A program made the translations under genes and the position numbers. From Carnegiea gigantea (Eukaryota > Streptophyta > Magnoliopsida > Caryophyllales > Cactaceae), in the NCBI GenBank assembly GCA_029747015.1, contig JAKOGI010000429.1, positions 411,001-475,000 of the forward strand: a stretch of DNA of 64,000 nucleotides, read 5' to 3'. The notes below the pieces were generated by a model. The model had not been told where the DNA came from. It saw only the letters and a program-made list of their open reading frames with translations, and made no database searches. Below, piece after piece: positions 60,160-64,000 of the stretch (position 1 is the first letter of the stretch; the number at the start of each line of letters is the position of its first letter).

Positions 60160-61160
60160 TAAAAGGTTCATCAGGTACGCCATATCTATTAGTTAATTAT
60201 ATCACTTGCAATAGATTCTCTAATCCTCATTAAGCTTTCTTAGCAATTATTAGAAAAATTGTTGAGCATAGGCATTATCATGAAGTAGCAAAAGATCCAC
60301 ATTGGTGACAAGCTATGGGAGAGGAGATCCGGGCTTTGGAAGAAAATCAAAATTGACTATTGAAGATCCTCTGCCCGGGAAGAAACCTATTAATTGCAAG
60401 TGCGTCTACAGGGTGAAATACAAATTTGATGGCGCCATTGAACATTCAAAGCTCTACTTCTTGTTTGAGGAGATCATTAGTGCGAAGGATTTGATTTTAA
60501 CAAAATATTTGCGTTCGTTGCAAAGATGACTAGTGTGCGGGCCTTCTTATCTATTGCGGTGGCTAAAGGTTGGGAATTACACCCGATGGACATCAACAAT
60601 GCCTTTTTACATCGGGACCTTCATGAAGAAGTTTACATGCACTTACCTCCAGGCTTCACTACTACCACACCAAGCAAGGTCTTTATATGGTCTACGACAG
60701 GTGCCACATTAGTTGTTTGTAAAATTGTCCCCTAAATTATGTGAATATGGGTTTGTGAGATCTTATGCTGATTATCCCCTCTTCACTTATTGGAAAGGGG
60801 CCATCTTTCTGGCGTTGTTGGTGTATGTTGATGACATTGTACTCGCTAGTAATAACCCTTAGGCTTGTAAGGAGTTCAAGGAATACCTTAACTCCTATTT
60901 TCGAATAAAGGATCTTGGTCCTATTAAGTACTTATTGGGACTTGACGTGGAAAGGGGGCCACTTGGTCTTTTCTTATGCCAACAAAAGTATACACTCAAA
61001 ATTGTGCATGAGTGTGGTATCCTAGGGAGCAAGCCCATGGAATTTCTTATTGAAGAGAATCATAAGCTCGCATCAGCCTCCAGAAAGGACCTAGGTGATC
61101 CTAGTTGGTATCGACGTCTGATTAGATGTCTCATTTATCTTTCCATCCTTTGACTTGAGT
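60160..61160 (+). pseudogene. RT of copia element
   Basis: The upstream linker SSGTPYLLVNYITCNRFSNP (60,166-60,226) leads to RT: GKKPINCKCVYRVKYKFDGA (60,380-60,438) and, after a frameshift, AKMTSVRAFLSIAVAKGWEL. HPMDINNAFLHRDLHEEVYM follows, then the active site VYVDDIVLA (about 60,820-60,850) and LGPIKYLLGLDVERG. A segment between 60,690 and 60,760 is missing or scrambled. Confidence 0.85.
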
Positions 61161-61269
61161 TATCTTACAGGTTCATATTTTGTCTCAGCTCACGCAGAAC
61201 CTGAATGAGGGACATATGGATGCTACTTGCCGTGTCCAATGATATCTAAAAGCTACACCAGGCTTTGGT

Positions 61270-61740
61270 ATTCTGTTGCAGTCTGATAGCATTCTTCAGG
61301 TTTATGCCTATTGTGATGCTAATTGGGGTGCTTGTTCACTTACCCGAGTTATTACGTGACTATTGGTGGATCTTCAGTCTCATAGAGAACTAAGAAGCAG
61401 ACTATTGTTTCTTATTCTTTAGGTGAGGTAGAATATCGATCCATGGCAGCTGCTACCATCGAGTTAATATGGTTAAAATCCTTATTGAGCTCTTCAGGAG
61501 TGTTTCTTACTACACCATGCTCCTGTATTGTGACAGCAAGATAGTATTTCATATGGCCAAGAACCTCGTTTTTCATGAAAGGACAAAGCACATAGAAGTT
61601 GACTGTCATTTTGTTCGTGAAAAATTTGAATAAGGCGATCTTGCCGTCTCTTACTCAGCATCCAAGCAACAGCCAGTTGAAATTTTCACCAAAGCTTTGG
61701 GCAAGAACCAGGTTGTGTACCTCAAGGCAAGATGGGCATG
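61270..61740 (+). pseudogene. RNase H of copia element
   Basis: Pieces in changing frames: VYAYCDANWGACSL (about 61,300-61,345), [20 protein letters not shown] (61,391-61,450) and [35 protein letters not shown] follows (61,588-61,632), then the KALGKNQVVYLK end. The fold's acidic residues (CDAN, EVEY, CDSK) remain readable. Confidence 0.82.
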
Positions 61741-61772
61741 ATAAAACCTCATGCTCTACCTTGACCGGGGAG

Positions 61773-61989
61773 TATTAGGAATATGAGTTATATTAGAAAT
61801 ATATTTTTTTGCAATTGTGTTTTGGCTAGGATATAAATCTTAGCGTGACTTGCATGTGAAGCTAGGGTTTGGTGTATCTTAACGTGTATATATCATGGAC
61901 TTGATATGTCAATAAAAATTAGAGAAGAAGGCCGTGGTTCATAGCCCTAGATGCCACTCTTCATCTCACGCATAACATTCAAATTCTTC
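61773..61989 (+). mobile_element. 3' LTR of copia element
   Basis: Matches 57,166-57,383 with scattered changes, and follows the CCGGGGAG purine tract. Confidence 0.85.
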
Positions 61990-63280
61990 AAAAGCACAAC
62001 AAGCTCCACACAAAGAGTGGCCCCAATCATCTAGAGACAAGGGTCTACAATATAATTGCCCCAACAATTATGTGTTTACATTGTGCTTATGTATATTCTA
62101 AGAGCAGATGTTTGGAGACGGTAACATTATTTGTCTCTAACAATCCTAATAAATAAGTTATTGTATTTAACGACATAGGCGAATAATTTCTATTCGTATT
62201 CAAAACTAAGATACCAATGAATTTGATTTCCAGGAAAAAATGATACCAATGAATTTAATTAAGTTGTAAATCTTATACAGAGTTCAAACCCTACCCTTTT
62301 CCGTTTCTCTCTTCTCCCTAAAAAAACCTAGTATCCTCCTTCTCTCCTTGCTTCTTAGTGGTTGCCATTAACCTTTTACTAATGGTAAGCCCCAATTTCT
62401 CCTTTATTTATAGTTTGGATAGTATTTCTTCCCCTAGTAAATGTTCCCGCTTCATTTTTTAGAGTTTCTCTCGACCCGTTTTTGGTGCGTGCTACTATCT
62501 CTCACTCTTGGAGTGAATCTTTCGTAGTGTCACATTGCTTTACTTGTTTGGCATTGAATTGTTAATTGCTAGTAATATTAGTCCAAAATTAATGTCAACT
62601 CTTCAAATATGGATTACAAGAGTGTATGAATCTTTTTGATGGGAAGGCTATACAAGATTGTGGATCTTTTGCAAGTCATTTCATCAAAAAGTAGCAACTC
62701 AATAGAAGAGTAGTTGTTAGGATTATATTAATTAGTGATCTCAATCGAAATGGTTATTTTGTAATCTTAATTGTATATTTGTTTGAATTTAATATCTATT
62801 ACAGACACCGTCTAAGTTTCAATTAAAAAATTCATCAATTATTCCTTTAAAGTTGTAAATCTTGAGTTGGGCCTTTTTTTGGAAGTAGCGTAATGCATGC
62901 TACTTATTAGTCAGTGAATGGAGTCCTTCTCTGCTCGCCTTAATCTAGGGGGGAGTTTCCAGTTCCTTCTTTTGGGTCTAATTCTTCGCTCGCCTCCTCT
63001 TCAGACATGTCCTCGACAGCCATTGACGTTTACGAGAGGTTAGTCTATCTCTCAAACGAAAGAGTTCAGGACGTATTTTATATTGAGATCCTAGGCCGCA
63101 TATGTGTTTAGTTGGGTAACTTGGATCCTGCTGCTACTAATTAAAAAAGGAACAATCGGAAAGCTTAATCATGTATTGGTCATTTGGTCTGCTTGCACTA
63201 GTCGAGTGGCTGAATATAAATTACAAATGCCTGGAAGTTTGGCGCCTATTAAACTCATTTTTGTACTCTTTTTATTAAGG
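61990..63280. other. Spacer with exon-like fragments
   Basis: At 62,285-62,390 the sequence AAACCCTACCCTTTTC, CT-rich leader and ATGGTAAGCC resembles a housekeeping-gene first exon (telo-box, pyrimidine leader, ATG at a splice donor). No following exon was found. At 63,007-63,111 a 34-codon frame begins MSSTAIDVYE and has a donor-like AGGTTAGT after it. Neither can be assigned. Confidence 0.3.
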
Positions 63281-63412
63281 TATTGTTTAGGTGGAAGGGA
63301 AATGAATTTCCCAAAAAATTATTTTCCATGCAAAATGTTTTTTTCAAGGAAAATTAATTTTCATGTCATATTTTCCCTCATTTGGTACAAGATAAATTAT
63401 TTTCCATAGAAA
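63281..63412. repeat. Fold-back AT-rich element
   Basis: Repeated inverted phrases GGAAAATTAATTTTC, AAATTATTTTCCATG and TTATTTTCCATAGAAAA around GTATTGTTTAGGTGG. This resembles small plant MITEs rich in GGAAAA/TTTTCC palindromes. Boundaries are uncertain. Confidence 0.45.
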
Positions 63413-63419
63413 AAAGAAA

Positions 63420-64000
63420 AAATGTCAACTAAATGGTTGTAGCAGAGATAAATATTGATCAAATGAAGAAATATTGAGCTTGAAATTAATATTTTAGTTT
63501 TTATAATATATCTTATCAGATAATCAAGTTTCGATCTAAACTATTAAAATTGTTTTAGTGATAAAAAATTTAACTGAATTGTCTAATTGGCGAAAAATGT
63601 CTATTGAATTGTCGCGGTGGAGAAAATATTGACCAAATGAAGAAATGTCGTACTCAAAGTCTAGATTTGAGCCTATTGAAATATTTCCTATTTTAGAATC
63701 AAGTTTTGATCCAAACTGTTGAAATTATTTAATGGCGAAAAATATTGACTGAATTGCTTACGTGGCCAAAAATGCTAATTGTATTGTCGTGCCGGAAAAA
63801 AGGATTGACCATATGAAGGAATGTCGAGCTCAAAATCTTAAATTTGAGCCTATTTTACTTTTTTACATTTGATGATCAAGTTTTGATCCAAACCGTTGAA
63901 ATTGTTTTAGTGATGAGTCAACTGAATTGTTTAAACGGCAACAAATGTCGATTAAATCATCACCGCGGAGATAAATTTGACCACATGAAAGAAATTTGAG
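63420..64000 (+). repeat. Satellite-like tandem array, period about 174 bp
   Basis: The phrase ATTGACCAAATGAAGAAATG recurs with its ATGAAG core at 63,463, 63,637, 63,813 and 63,985 (spacings 174, 176 and 172). Other phrases keep step: CAAGTTTTGATCCAAAC, GTTGAAATTGTTTTAGTG, AACTGAATTG and GGCGAAAAATGT. Three full units and part of a fourth are seen; the array leaves the window. Units differ noticeably, so it is not a freshly amplified array. It could be a satellite or the repeat-rich end of a transposon. Confidence 0.85.

Larger units (their letters stand above)
57166..61989 (+). mobile_element. Ty1/copia retrotransposon, decayed
   Basis: LTRs of about 217 bp (57,166-57,383 and 61,773-61,989) flank gag, protease, integrase, RT and RNase H in copia order on the plus strand. 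The primer site TGATATCAGAGC (57,385-57,396) differs by one base from the initiator tRNA-Met type. The purine tract GGGGAG precedes the 3' LTR. Many stops are present, and both LTRs begin TATTAGG instead of TG. Confidence 0.88.

Noticed and set aside
59953..60162. 69-residue open frame as a gene
   Set aside because: Lies in the linker between integrase and RT of the copia element, out of the pol frame.
63104..63409. 101-residue hydrophobic frame as a membrane protein
   Set aside because: It runs into the fold-back AT-rich repeat, which creates the Phe/Leu-rich end; no motif supports it.

Overview
This window looks like repeat-dense nuclear DNA of a flowering plant, probably a eudicot. It is AT-rich, and its recognisable coding sequence belongs to plant Ty3/gypsy and Ty1/copia retrotransposons and a CACTA (En/Spm) DNA transposon. 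I found no host gene that I can defend. At most there are short exon-like frames near 31.2 kb, 62.3 kb and 63.0 kb. All calls come from reading the sequence by eye; no search or alignment program was run.

Layout. 1-10,864: two fragments of one long terminal repeat (LTR) of Tekay/Del type, arranged as an inverted repeat of about 1.85 kb per arm around a mostly non-coding middle. 10,865-20,689: a decayed Tat-lineage gypsy element on the minus strand, with LTR, primer site, gag, protease, RT, RNase H, a second RNase H, integrase and a tandem-repeat 3' region. At its far end it carries an intron-containing gene on the opposite strand. 20,690-24,157: spacer with half of a second inverted repeat pair (22,281-22,797; its partner is 32,300-32,821). 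24,158-30,845: a nearly intact gypsy element of CRM-like chromovirus type on the minus strand, with two 928-bp LTRs and one gag-pol frame broken only by six nonsense codons. A copy of its pol tail (30,846-31,036) lies beyond the outer LTR. 31,037-36,655: spacer, a copia integrase remnant, AT microsatellites and a non-coding dispersed repeat.

36,656-41,718: a short-LTR chromovirus-like gypsy element on the plus strand, heavily decayed. 42,870-44,280: MITE-like sequence. 44,478-55,465: an 11-kb CACTA transposon on the plus strand with both transposase genes, subterminal repeats and a 3-bp target duplication. 57,166-61,989: a decayed copia element on the plus strand. 63,420-64,000: a tandem array with a period of about 174 bp that runs off the window.

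How the parts relate: each element encodes its own gag/pol or transposase set. Most stop codons and lost key residues that I could trace fit C-to-T or G-to-A transitions, which is expected for methylated, silenced repeats. The mix of a CRM-like element, nested repeats and a satellite-like array would suit a (peri)centromeric or other heterochromatic position, but that is inference. Sequence level ranks the CRM-like element as the youngest insertion, and the 36.7-kb, Tat and copia elements as old.
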